DNA of 64,000 bases from positions 310,001 to 374,000 of the forward strand of contig NZ_JAPJDL010000002.1 in NCBI RefSeq assembly GCF_026242055.1, in the 5' to 3' direction. Positions 13,358 through 22,191 of this stretch are shown here, piece by piece. This DNA is from Lentzea sp. NEAU-D7. GTDB lineage: Bacteria; Actinomycetota; Actinomycetes; Mycobacteriales; Pseudonocardiaceae. A model generated the notes under the pieces. That model did no database searches and was not told the origin of the DNA. It saw only the letters and a program-made list of their open reading frames with translations. Position numbers and translations under genes: made by a program. How positions within the stretch are numbered: position 1 is the first letter of the stretch; each line of letters opens with the position of its first letter.

Positions 13358-16246
13358 GTGGGGGACAACACGATCCTGCCGTTGCACGGGGTGCCGCGGC
13401 CGCTGGACGTCGAGCTGCCGCGGTTGCGGCTGGTCGACCGCCTGCGCCGGCGCTGGACCAGCTCGGTCACGCTGGTCGTCGCGGGTCCCGGCTTCGGCAA
13501 GACCACCGCGCTGGCCCAGGCCGTCCGCGCGAACCTCCTCGAACCCCGCGGCATCGACGCCTGGGTCACCTGCGGCCCCGGCCACGAGGACGCCGGCCGT
13601 CTGGCCCGCACGATCCTGGCCGCCCTCGACGTGGTCCCCGGCCCCGAACCCGGCGCGCCGGACGTGGTCGAGGCCTTCCGGCGCCGGGCCCCGCTGGACG
13701 TCTGCCTCCTGCTGGACGACGTCCACGAGATCCCCGGCGACTCACCGGGCGCGGTCCTGCTCGCTGCCATCGTGCGCGCCCTGCCCGGCACCGCACACCT
13801 GGTGCTGTCCGGGCGCCGCACGCCGGACCTCCCGCTGGCGCGCAGGGAGGCCGCGGGCGAGCTGGCCGCGCTCCGCACCGAGGACCTGGCCTTCACCGAC
13901 GCCGAGACCGCCGCCCTGGCCACGAGGTTCGGCCGCGAGCCCACCCACGACCTGCACGGCTGGCCCGCGCTCATCAGGTTGTCGCTGTGCGCCGGCCCCG
14001 CCGCGTCCTGGCGCTACGCCGCGGAGGAGGTGCTCCACCTGCTCGCCGAACCGGTGCGCAGAGCGCTGGCCGCGTTGGTGATTCTCGGGTGTGCGACCGA
14101 GGAAGAGGTCAGCACGGTCGCCGGCGCGCCCGCCGACCTCGACCGGCTCGCTCGCGAAGTTCCGCTGGTCGTCCGGCTCGACGACGGCCGGTACCGGGCA
14201 CACGACCTGTGGGCCGGCATCGTGCCCGCCGATCACCTGCGCGCCAGGGCGGTCGAGGTGCTGGTCGCCCGCGGTGAGCTGGCCGGGGCCGGACGGATCG
14301 CCTGCCGGGGACACGACTGGCCGCTGCTCGCGCGTCTCGCGGTCGAGCTCGTGCGGTCCACCCTGTCGGTGTTGCCGGCCGCGACGGCCCAGCGGTGGCT
14401 GAACGCGGTGCCGGTCCACCACCGGGAAGAGCCGGCGTTCCTGTTGCTCCAGGCCGCGGTGGCGCACGCACGCGACTTCACCGACCCGTCCATCGATCAG
14501 CTGGTCGATCGCGCGTGTGCAGGAATGCTGGAGAAGGGCGACCAGGATTCGGCCGCGGTGGCGCTGGGGCAGGCCGTGATCACCGCGCACTCCAGGGGAG
14601 ACCTGGTCAGGCTGGCCGGGATCGCGCAGCGAGCACAGCACCTCGACGCGTCCACACCCGTGCTCAGGTTGTTGAGGCACAGCGCGAACGCGGTGCTCGC
14701 CGAACTCGCGGGCGACCCGGAGCAGGCACTCGTCCACCTCGCGCAAGCGCCGACCAGCGAAGTGCCCAGAGCGCTTTCCGTGTCCACCACTCGGTTCCAC
14801 GTGCATTGCCTGGCCATGTGCGGACGCGGACACGAGGCCGCCGAACTCGCCGGACGGATGCTGGACGACGACCTCGCCCGCCGGCACGCCGCTGTGGCGC
14901 GGTGGTTCGACGGCGAACCCGTGACGACACCGGACAGCGTGGACGGCACGGCCCGTGACGAGTTCGTGGCGCGTGCCTTTCACACGGTCATCGCCGCGTC
15001 GTTCGGGGACACCACGACCGAACTGCCGTGCGGTGATCCCGCCGAGAAGGACAACCCGCGTGATGCGGTCCTGGCGTGCGCGGCTCAGGCGGCGGTGGCC
15101 GTCGTGCGCGGAGACGAGGACCTGGCCCGTGACGCCTACAAGCGGCATCTGGCGAAGTGGCCCGCGGACATCAAGGTCGCCGAGCGGCACCTGCGCCGGT
15201 TCCTGACTTTGGGCTATGTGCTGAGTGACGAGCTGAGAGAGCGTTGGGACAACACAGACCTGGGACCGTCACACCAGAAAGCACGAGCAGCGGGGCGTGT
15301 GTTCGTGCGAGCCCGGAAAGGCGATCTCTCGTCGGATCTGCCGGCAGCGCACGCGTTGTGCTTCCTGCCGTTGCCGTGGTCGGTCGAACTGGCCGCGCGC
15401 CTGGCTGCCACGGGCAAGACGGAGCTGGGAGCCTGGCTGTCCGATCGCGCCGCGGTGCACCGCAAGATCCGCGATCTGGCCCGCGATCCGGAACTCGCCG
15501 CCGGTGCCGCCAGACTGCTCGCCACCGTGCCCGCGCCACCGGACCACCCGATCGGCATCGAGGTGATCGGGCCTATGAGGGTCACGCGGAACGGCGTGGC
15601 GACGGACGCGCCCGAATTGCGGAGGGCACGCGTCCGCCAGCTCCTCGGCCTTCTCGTGCTGCGTGCCGTGGTGTCCCGCGAGCAGGCGATGGACCTGCTG
15701 TGGCCCGGGCTCGACCCCGCGAGCGCCGCGCGGAACCTGCGCGTGACGACGACCCACCTGAGGCGGTTGCTGGAGCCGGGCCGTGCGGGCGGCGAGGCCA
15801 GCTACTTCCTGCGCAGCGACAGCGAGACGATCCGGCTCGTCCGCGGCGACCAGCTGACCGTGGACCTGTGGTCGTTCCAGGAGCTCGGCCCCGGTGAGGC
15901 CGTGGCGCTGTGGCGGGGTGAGCCGCTCACGGACCTCGCCGGCCTGTGCGAGGCCGAGATCGCCCAGATCCGGGCGCGCCACGTGCAGAACCTGCTCGAG
16001 CTGGGCGAGCTGGGGCTCGTCACGGGTGATGCGGCCGAGGCCCACCACTTGGCGGAACGGGCGCTGGCGCTGGAGCCGTTCGACCCGCGCGGACACCGGC
16101 TCGCGCTCGCCGCCGCACTGCGCGCACGCGATCCACGAAGGATGGTGAAGACGCGTGCGCGCGTGCTGGACTCGTTGCGGGAGCTCGGAATCGGACCCGA
16201 CCCCGCCACGGCGATCCTGTTGAGGCAGGCGGTCACTAGCAGCTGA
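13358..16246 (+). CDS. STAND ATPase regulator with C-terminal SARP (winged helix plus BTAD) domain
   Basis: The 962-residue protein has the reverse order of its neighbour. It starts with a MalT-like NTPase: Walker A GPGFGKTTAL near residue 43 and Walker B CLLLDDVHEI near 116, then a helical repeat region. Only at about residue 731 does an OmpR-type winged helix begin (IGIEVIGPMRVTRNG), followed by a BTAD to the end (WRGEPLTDL, ALEPFDPRGHRLAL, LRELGIGPDPATAILL). GTG at 13358 is the first plausible start, 22 bases after the preceding regulator; no strong ribosome site is seen. It is likely a transcription factor gated by ATP and ligand. Its last 11 bases overlap the convergent RTX gene. Confidence 0.85.
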   Translation: MGDNTILPLHGVPRPLDVELPRLRLVDRLRRRWTSSVTLVVAGPGFGKTTALAQAVRANLLEPRGIDAWVTCGPGHEDAGRLARTILAALDVVPGPEPGAPDVVEAFRRRAPLDVCLLLDDVHEIPGDSPGAVLLAAIVRALPGTAHLVLSGRRTPDLPLARREAAGELAALRTEDLAFTDAETAALATRFGREPTHDLHGWPALIRLSLCAGPAASWRYAAEEVLHLLAEPVRRALAALVILGCATEEEVSTVAGAPADLDRLAREVPLVVRLDDGRYRAHDLWAGIVPADHLRARAVEVLVARGELAGAGRIACRGHDWPLLARLAVELVRSTLSVLPAATAQRWLNAVPVHHREEPAFLLLQAAVAHARDFTDPSIDQLVDRACAGMLEKGDQDSAAVALGQAVITAHSRGDLVRLAGIAQRAQHLDASTPVLRLLRHSANAVLAELAGDPEQALVHLAQAPTSEVPRALSVSTTRFHVHCLAMCGRGHEAAELAGRMLDDDLARRHAAVARWFDGEPVTTPDSVDGTARDEFVARAFHTVIAASFGDTTTELPCGDPAEKDNPRDAVLACAAQAAVAVVRGDEDLARDAYKRHLAKWPADIKVAERHLRRFLTLGYVLSDELRERWDNTDLGPSHQKARAAGRVFVRARKGDLSSDLPAAHALCFLPLPWSVELAARLAATGKTELGAWLSDRAAVHRKIRDLARDPELAAGAARLLATVPAPPDHPIGIEVIGPMRVTRNGVATDAPELRRARVRQLLGLLVLRAVVSREQAMDLLWPGLDPASAARNLRVTTTHLRRLLEPGRAGGEASYFLRSDSETIRLVRGDQLTVDLWSFQELGPGEAVALWRGEPLTDLAGLCEAEIAQIRARHVQNLLELGELGLVTGDAAEAHHLAERALALEPFDPRGHRLALAAALRARDPRRMVKTRARVLDSLRELGIGPDPATAILLRQAVTSS

Positions 16247-16718
16247 CGGTGGTCTCCGTGGACGCGGTGCAGAAGTCGAACCCGGCCTCGCCGTCGCCCG
16301 CGTCGTCGTTCAGGTCGCCCGACAGCAGGTCCATCCCGTCGCCGCCGCGCAGCCTGTCGTTGCCGGCCTCGCCGTAGGCGGTGTCGTGGTGCGGGCCGCC
16401 CTGGACCTTGTCGTCGCCCCAGCCGGCGCAGACGAGGTCGTTGCCCTCTCCGCCGAAGATCACGTCGTCGGCGCCGAGACCGAGGATGATGTCGTTGCCC
16501 TCCAGCCCGACGATGGTGTCCGGGCCGTTGCTGCCGACGATGACGTCCGCTCCGGGGCCACCGGAGATGAAGCCCGCGCCGACGATCGTGGGCACGGCGT
16601 TGTAGCAGGCCGCCGGGGTGGGTCTGTTCTGGAACTCCGGCGGGACGTCGTCCGCCTGGGCGACACCGGCGGTGCACAGTCCGATGGCGAGCGCGGCGGC
16701 GGCGATGCGCAGTCTCAT
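16236..16718 (-). CDS. small secreted RTX-type calcium-binding repeat protein
   Basis: It has 160 residues. An N-terminal signal peptide (MRLRIAAAALAIGLCTAGVAQA) is cleaved near residue 22. Then follow about seven nonapeptide RTX-like repeats of the form GGxGxDxhx: GGPGADVIVG, LEGNDIILG, LGADDVIFGG, EGNDLVCAG, EAGNDRLRGG, DGMDLLSG. These form calcium-binding parallel beta-rolls in known proteins. Three cysteines are present in the last part and one before the repeats. No enzymatic domain is visible. The ribosome site GAGGGGAA lies before the ATG. The gene ends inside the last codons of the regulator at 13358 on the other strand. Confidence 0.8.
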   Translation of the reverse strand: MRLRIAAAALAIGLCTAGVAQADDVPPEFQNRPTPAACYNAVPTIVGAGFISGGPGADVIVGSNGPDTIVGLEGNDIILGLGADDVIFGGEGNDLVCAGWGDDKVQGGPHHDTAYGEAGNDRLRGGDGMDLLSGDLNDDAGDGEAGFDFCTASTETTVSC

Positions 16719-16821
16719 GGTCGTTTCCCCTCTTCGGTTTCTTGCCTGAGGAGAGAGTCGCTACCGGGCGTTGCCCGAACGCTAACCAGAGCGCGCCATC
16801 ACCGCCGCCCGGTGTGATCTG

Positions 16822-16856
16822 TGAACAAGGCCCTGGTCATCCGGGGCCTTTGTTCA
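16822..16856. promoter_or_regulatory. 35-base dyad upstream of phospholipase C
   Basis: TGAACAAGGCCC (16822-16833) is complementary to GGGCCTTTGTTCA (16844-16856) with one bulged T and a 10-base loop. It stands between the divergent RTX and phospholipase C genes, 48 bases before the latter. It may be an operator or a leader hairpin; a terminator makes little sense between divergent starts. Confidence 0.5.
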
Positions 16857-16903
16857 TACGAGGGTTGGTTCCGCGCCATGTACCGAGACTACAAACTCAG
16901 TTC

Positions 16904-18850
16904 ATGTCGCTCTCTCGTCGTGGGTTCATGGCTGCCGTCGCTGCTGCTGGTGCGGGCACGCTGCTGCCGCCGTCGGTGTACGCCGCGTTGGCACGTGAGC
17001 CCCGTGCGGGAGGCTTGCGCGCGATCAAGCACGTCGTGCTGTTGATGCAGGAGAACCGGTCGTTCGACCACTACTACGGCACGCTGCGTGGCGTGCGCGG
17101 GTTCTCCGACCGCAACGCGCTGAGGGGTGTGTTCAACCAGTCGGGCGTGCTGCCGTTCCCGCTGCGTGAGGCGGCGTCGGGACGGGACATCCAGTACATC
17201 GGCGACCTGGACCACAGCTGGAACGGCGGGCACTCGGCCCTGCGCGGCGGCTGGAACGACAACTGGGTGCCCGCGAAGACCGCGGCGACGATGGCGTTCT
17301 ACACGCGCCAGGACATCCCGTTCCACTACGAGCTCGCGGACACCTTCACGCTGTGCGACGCCTACCACTGCTCGGTACCGTCCTCGACCTCGCCGAACCG
17401 GAACTACTGGGTGTCCGGGTACACCGGTTTCGAGCCCTCCGGTGGCCGTGCCACAGGCAACGCGGCCTACAGCGAGGACACGCACACGGGGTACACGTGG
17501 AAGACGTACCCGGAACGCCTGGAGGCCGCCGGGAAGTCGTGGCGGGTCTACCAGGAGTGGGACAACTTCCAGGACAACAACCTGGAGTTCTACACGCGGT
17601 TCAAGGAGATCGCGCGCAAGGTGCTGCCCGCCGGGTTCAAGTCGCTGGACAAGCTGTACGGCACCGGTGACCCCGCCCTGATCGGCTCGCTGGACCTCTC
17701 GAAGCTCTCCGCGGCGGAGAAGTCGCTGTACGACAGGGGACTGCACCGCGTGAAGCCCGGAGGGCTGGGGGAGACGTTCCGCGCGGACGTCGCCGCGAAC
17801 CGGCTGCCCGCCGTGTCGTACCTGGTTCCGTCCTCTGTGGACTCCGAGCACCCCGGCGCGTCGTCGCCCGCCGCGTCCGCGTCGATCACCTACCAGGTGC
17901 TGGACGCGCTGGCGTCCAACCAGGAGGTGTGGGAGTCCACGGTCCTGTTCATCACCTACGACGAGAACGACGGCTTCTACGACCACGTGCCGCCGCCGCG
18001 CCCGCCGTTGTCCGTCACCGACGAGTACGTGGGTGATCGGCCGTTGGGCCTGGGAGCGCGTGTGCCGATGACCGTCGTCTCGCCGTGGTCCGTGGGCGGT
18101 TACGTGAACTCGCAGGTGTTCGACCACACGTCGATGACGCAGTTCCTGGAGAAGTGGACCGGAGTGCGGTCGGAGGAGATCTCCGCGTGGCGCAGGACCG
18201 TCGCCGGTGACCTGACCTCGACGTTCGACTTCGACCGGCGCCGGACGTGGCCCGAGGTCGGTGAGCCCGCGCCGGTGCCGCCCGCGACGCCGCGGTGGCG
18301 TCCCGCGCCCCCTTCCGAGCAGAAGATGCCGGAGCAGGAACCCGGACGGCGACGTGCGCGCGCTCTGCCGTACCAGCCCGACGCGTCGTTGCGCGGGGCC
18401 TCGCTGGAGATGTCGAACTCCGGAGCGGCCTCCGTGCACTTCGCCCTGTACCCGTACTCCGGGCAGTTCGCGCTGCCGCAACACTTCGACGTCGCGTCGT
18501 CGGCCTCGCTGGAGGTCGCCGGTGAGCACGACCTCGTGCTGCTGGGGCCCAACGGTTTTCGCCGTGAATTCGCCGGGTCGTCCTCCGACCGTGCACGCGT
18601 CTCGTCGTCAGTGCGCGGATACAGCCGTGTGCTGACGTTGACGTTCGAGAACAGCGGAACGACGCGGTTGACGTTCGTGCTGGGGCGGCGTCGTTACGTC
18701 GTGAGGCCGGGACATCGGCACGTCATCCCGTGGCTGACCGTCATGAACTCGGGCTGGTACGACCTGACTGTGACGGTGGAGGAGGAGCCGAAGTTCCGCC
18801 GGCGTCTGTGCGGTCACATCGAGAACGGCCAGGAGTCGATCTCCGGCTAA
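16904..18850 (+). CDS. Tat-exported phospholipase C (non-specific/phosphocholine-type)
   Basis: It hydrolyses phospholipids outside the cell and may release phosphate. ATG at 16904 is chosen because it starts a Tat signal (MSLSRRGFMAAVAAAGAGTL); the frame is open upstream to 16742 without signal character. It has 648 residues. Family motifs are VVLLMQENRSFDHYYGTLRG near the mature N-terminus, SVPSSTSPNRNYWVSG, SSVDSEHPGA and the metal-binding TYDENDGFYDHVPPP. The C-terminal ~190 residues hold the two beta-sandwich domains typical of bacterial phospholipase C (FALYPYSGQFALPQHFDV and following). Upstream lies the dyad at 16822-16856. It could be phosphate-regulated, but no Pho box was identified. 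Confidence 0.92.
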   Translation: MSLSRRGFMAAVAAAGAGTLLPPSVYAALAREPRAGGLRAIKHVVLLMQENRSFDHYYGTLRGVRGFSDRNALRGVFNQSGVLPFPLREAASGRDIQYIGDLDHSWNGGHSALRGGWNDNWVPAKTAATMAFYTRQDIPFHYELADTFTLCDAYHCSVPSSTSPNRNYWVSGYTGFEPSGGRATGNAAYSEDTHTGYTWKTYPERLEAAGKSWRVYQEWDNFQDNNLEFYTRFKEIARKVLPAGFKSLDKLYGTGDPALIGSLDLSKLSAAEKSLYDRGLHRVKPGGLGETFRADVAANRLPAVSYLVPSSVDSEHPGASSPAASASITYQVLDALASNQEVWESTVLFITYDENDGFYDHVPPPRPPLSVTDEYVGDRPLGLGARVPMTVVSPWSVGGYVNSQVFDHTSMTQFLEKWTGVRSEEISAWRRTVAGDLTSTFDFDRRRTWPEVGEPAPVPPATPRWRPAPPSEQKMPEQEPGRRRARALPYQPDASLRGASLEMSNSGAASVHFALYPYSGQFALPQHFDVASSASLEVAGEHDLVLLGPNGFRREFAGSSSDRARVSSSVRGYSRVLTLTFENSGTTRLTFVLGRRRYVVRPGHRHVIPWLTVMNSGWYDLTVTVEEEPKFRRRLCGHIENGQESISG

Positions 18851-18853
18851 CGT
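18848..18853 (+). promoter_or_regulatory. candidate -10 box, leaderless start for the gene at 18860
   Basis: TAACGT overlaps the preceding stop codon and lies 6 bases before the GTG at 18860, the spacing expected for a leaderless mRNA. No convincing -35 is visible. Confidence 0.4.
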
Positions 18854-18859
18854 GGCCCC

Positions 18860-20065
18860 GTGGAGATCACGGGGGACGAGATCCGGAAGCGGATGATCGA
18901 GCACGAGGCGCTGGACCCCGGGGGCCTGAAGATCGTCGGCGCGACGATCACCGGTCAGCTCGACCTGACCGACGTCGTCGCCAAGAAGCCCCTGGTGCTG
19001 CGCGACTGCACGACGGAGCGGCCGGTGCTGCTCAGCCGGGCGCAGTTCTCCCTGCTGGACCTGCGAGGGCTGGTCGCGCCGTCCGTCGAGGCGCGCGGTC
19101 TGACCGTCGACCACCACCTGCAGCTCAGCGGTGCCCGGCTGAACGCCGAGGAGTCGGTCGACGCGATGCACATGCGCATCGGCGGCAGCGTCTACCTGGA
19201 CGAGAGGTTCCGCGCGGCGGGGTCCGTGACGCTGAGCGGGTCGCGCGTGGCCGGCGTGCTGACGTTCGGCGGCGGGCACTTCGAGGCGGGGCTGAACCTG
19301 GTGGACCTCCAGATCGGCGACGCGATCTTCCTGAACGCGGGGTGTGAGGTCGTGGGCGGCGACAAGCACGCCGCCGTGCGCATGCGCGGCACCCGCGTGG
19401 ACGGGCAGATCGTCTTCCGCGAGGGGCGCTTCCGCTCGTCCGGCGTCGCGCTCGACCTGCGTCACGTGCGGGTCGGCAAGGACCTGCTGATGCCGTTCGA
19501 CGGGATCGAAGGCCAGGTGCAGCTCGAAGGGCTCACCTACGAAGGGCTGCCGCGGGACACCACAGTGGACGAATGGCTGTCGTTCCTGCCGGAGCGCACT
19601 CTTCGCTACTCGGCGCAGCCGTGGACCCAGCTGGCCTCGGCGCACCAGGCCGCCGGGCATGAACGCGACGTGCGGCGGATCCGCGTTGCGCAACAACGTG
19701 ATCTGCGCCGGCGCGGCCTGCTCTCGCGGTGGGGCCGGATCTGGCACCTGGTCCGCGGGGCGACCGTAGGGCACGGCTACCGCCCCGGCCTCGCCCTGGT
19801 CTGGCTCGCCGGCGTCCTCGCCGTGTCGGTGGGCGTGGTGCTGGTCTCCGGTGCCGTGCGGTGCTCGACGATCGAGCAGGTCGGTTACGCCCTGAACGTG
19901 GCGACACCGCTGGTCAAGGTGGACGCGGCGCGCTGCACGGTCGACGGGGCCTCGGGCGCCGGCGGGTTCGTGCTGGCGTCGACGTGGCTGCTGCAGGTCC
20001 TGGCGTGGGCGTTCGCCACCCTGTTCGTGGCGGGCTTCACCGGATTGGTGAGGCGCAACGCGTGA
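18860..20065 (+). CDS. beta-helix-like repeat protein with two C-terminal membrane segments
   Basis: It has 401 residues. Residues about 20-235 are a regular alternation of short beta-strands (LKIVGATITGQLDLTDV, RVAGVLTFGGGHFEAG, VGKDLLMPFDGIEGQ) of about 20 residues per turn, resembling a bactofilin or pentapeptide-like solenoid. A basic linker (RDVRRIRVAQQRDLRRRG) follows, then two membrane helices at about 314-338 and 371-397 with a cysteine-bearing loop. No signal peptide is seen, so the solenoid is likely cytoplasmic. Streptomyces homologues carry the label membrane-associated oxidoreductase, but I see no cofactor site, so no function is claimed. It precedes priA by 9 bases. Confidence 0.7.
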   Translation: MEITGDEIRKRMIEHEALDPGGLKIVGATITGQLDLTDVVAKKPLVLRDCTTERPVLLSRAQFSLLDLRGLVAPSVEARGLTVDHHLQLSGARLNAEESVDAMHMRIGGSVYLDERFRAAGSVTLSGSRVAGVLTFGGGHFEAGLNLVDLQIGDAIFLNAGCEVVGGDKHAAVRMRGTRVDGQIVFREGRFRSSGVALDLRHVRVGKDLLMPFDGIEGQVQLEGLTYEGLPRDTTVDEWLSFLPERTLRYSAQPWTQLASAHQAAGHERDVRRIRVAQQRDLRRRGLLSRWGRIWHLVRGATVGHGYRPGLALVWLAGVLAVSVGVVLVSGAVRCSTIEQVGYALNVATPLVKVDAARCTVDGASGAGGFVLASTWLLQVLAWAFATLFVAGFTGLVRRNA

Positions 20066-20074
20066 CTGTCGGGG

Positions 20075-22150
20075 GTGTCTGATACACCAGGAGGCATGAA
20101 CGCGAAGACCGGAGCGAGAAAAGGGGAGCGGGTCCCCGCGGAGTCGCTGCCGGTCGCCCGGATCGTGGTGGACGTGCCGCTGGCCCACCTGGACCGGCCT
20201 TTCGACTACTCGGTTCCGTCCGAACTCGACGATGCCGCGGTGCCCGGCTGCCGGGTCAGGGTGCGGTTCGCGGGTCAGCTGGTCGACGGCTACCTGCTCG
20301 AGCGCGTGGAGACCTCGGAGTACGGCAAGAAGCTCACCTTCATCGAGAAGGTCGTGTCGCCCGAACCGGTGCTCGCGCCCGAGATCGCGGCGCTGGCGCG
20401 CGCCATCGCGGACAGGTACGCGGGCGGCATGATCGACGTGCTGCGCCTGGCCGTCCCGCCCCGGCACGCCCGTGCGGAGGCCGCGGCGCCGGGGGAACCG
20501 CCGCCGCTGCCGCAACCGCCCGCGTGGGTGGACCAGCCGCCCGCCGAAGCCGGCGCTGATCGGCCCGAGCGATCGCGGCTGCCGCCCGTTCCCGCCGACG
20601 CCTGGTCGCGGTATCCCCGCGGCCCCAAGTACCTGGAGGCCCTGCACGAGGGCCGTCCCGCCCACGCCGTCTGGCAGGCGCTGCCCGCCGAGGACTGGCC
20701 GGCCCGGCTCGCGGAGGCAGCAGCCGCGGTCGCGTCGTCCGGGCGCGGGGTGATCATCGTGGTGCCGGACCACCGCGATCTGACCCGCGTCGCCGAGGCC
20801 TGCGACGCTCTGATCGAGGGCGTGGTGACGCTGTCGGCCGATCTCGGGCCGTCGGAGCGCTACAAGCGCTGGCTGTCCGTGCGCCGCGGCCTGGCGCGGG
20901 TGGTGGTCGGCACGCGGGCGACGGCGTTCGCGCCGGTGCGGGACCCCGGTCTGCTCGTGGTCTGGGACGACGGCGACGACCTGCACGTCGAGCAGCGCTC
21001 GCCGTATCCGAACGTGCGTGACGTGCTGGTGCAGCGCGCGCACATGACGGGTGCCGCGTTGCTCATCGGCGGGTTCGCCCGCACGGCCGAAGCGCAGCTG
21101 CTGGTCGAGACGGGCTGGGCGCACGAGATCGTGGCGTCGCGCGAGACGCTGAGGTCCGTCGCCCCGAGGGTGATCTCCGTGGGCGACAACGAGTGGCAGG
21201 ACGTCAAGGACCCGGCCGCCCGCACGGCCCGGCTGCCGTCCATCGCGTTCGACGCCGCCAGGTTCGCCCTGGCCGACTCGCCGGTGCTGATCCAGGTGCC
21301 GCGCCGGGGCTACGTGCCGTCGCTCGCCTGCGGCCAGTGCCGGGGTCCCGCGCGGTGCCGCCGGTGCGCCGGTCCGCTGGCGTTGCCCGGCGGCACCGAG
21401 AACGGGCTGCCGAAGCCCGCGTACTGCCGGTGGTGCGCGGCGACGGAGGCCGGTTTCCGCTGCCCCACGTGCGGGTCGCGCAAGCTGCGCGGGCAGGTCA
21501 TCGGCGCCAAGCGCACCGCCGAGGAGCTCGGCCGGGCGTTCCCGGGGCATCCGGTGCGGACGAGCGGCGCCGCCGAGGTGCTGACGAAGGTGCCGGGCAA
21601 ACCGGCGCTGGTGGTCGCGACACCGGGCGCCGAACCGGTGGCCGAGGGCGGCTACGGCGCGGTGCTCCTGCTCGACGGGTGGGCGTTGCTCGGCAGGGCC
21701 GACCTCAGGGCCTCGGAGGAGGCGCTGCGGAGGTGGATGACGGCCGCGGGCCTGGTGCGGCCGGGCAACGGGCGGGTGGTCGTGATCGCCGACTCGTCCC
21801 TGACCCCGGTGCAGGCGCTGGTCCGCTGGGACCCGGTGTGGCACGCCGCCACCGAACTCGCCGCGCGCACCGAGCTCGGCTTCCCGCCGGCGGTCCGGAT
21901 GGCGACCGTCGACGGCACCCCGGACGCGGTGAACGCCATGCTCGACGAGCTCCGCCTGCCGCCCACCGGCGAGATCCTCGGCCCGGTACCGCTGGGCGAC
22001 GACGAGACGAAGGAACGCGCGCTGGTCCGGGTCTCCCGGGCGGAGGGCCGTCAGCTGGCCGCCGTGCTGGCCGAGGCGCAGGCCGTGCGGACGGCCCGCA
22101 AGGAACAGGACCTGGTGCGCATCAAGCTCGACCCGCTGGAGGTCCTGTAG
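20075..22150 (+). CDS. priA: PriA-type primosomal protein N' lacking helicase motifs
   Basis: PriA restarts stalled replication forks. The protein has 691 residues. The N-terminal 3'-DNA-binding domain is clear (ARIVVDVPLAHLDRPFDYSV), and so are the zinc cysteines of the helicase core (CGQCRGPARCRRCAGP ... CRWCAA ... CPTCGSRKLRG). The Walker A site expected near residue 190 is replaced by YLEALHEGRPAHAVWQALP with no GKT, and the DEEH box by WDDGDD. Loss of these motifs is known for actinobacterial PriA, so it probably acts as a loader without helicase activity. The start is uncertain: GTG at 20075 is listed; ATG at 20096 has AGGAGG only one base away. Confidence 0.9.
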   Translation: MSDTPGGMNAKTGARKGERVPAESLPVARIVVDVPLAHLDRPFDYSVPSELDDAAVPGCRVRVRFAGQLVDGYLLERVETSEYGKKLTFIEKVVSPEPVLAPEIAALARAIADRYAGGMIDVLRLAVPPRHARAEAAAPGEPPPLPQPPAWVDQPPAEAGADRPERSRLPPVPADAWSRYPRGPKYLEALHEGRPAHAVWQALPAEDWPARLAEAAAAVASSGRGVIIVVPDHRDLTRVAEACDALIEGVVTLSADLGPSERYKRWLSVRRGLARVVVGTRATAFAPVRDPGLLVVWDDGDDLHVEQRSPYPNVRDVLVQRAHMTGAALLIGGFARTAEAQLLVETGWAHEIVASRETLRSVAPRVISVGDNEWQDVKDPAARTARLPSIAFDAARFALADSPVLIQVPRRGYVPSLACGQCRGPARCRRCAGPLALPGGTENGLPKPAYCRWCAATEAGFRCPTCGSRKLRGQVIGAKRTAEELGRAFPGHPVRTSGAAEVLTKVPGKPALVVATPGAEPVAEGGYGAVLLLDGWALLGRADLRASEEALRRWMTAAGLVRPGNGRVVVIADSSLTPVQALVRWDPVWHAATELAARTELGFPPAVRMATVDGTPDAVNAMLDELRLPPTGEILGPVPLGDDETKERALVRVSRAEGRQLAAVLAEAQAVRTARKEQDLVRIKLDPLEVL

Positions 22151-22191
22151 GGCGCAACTCGCTGGAGCCGGGCCGTCTCCAGGCTTCGTGC

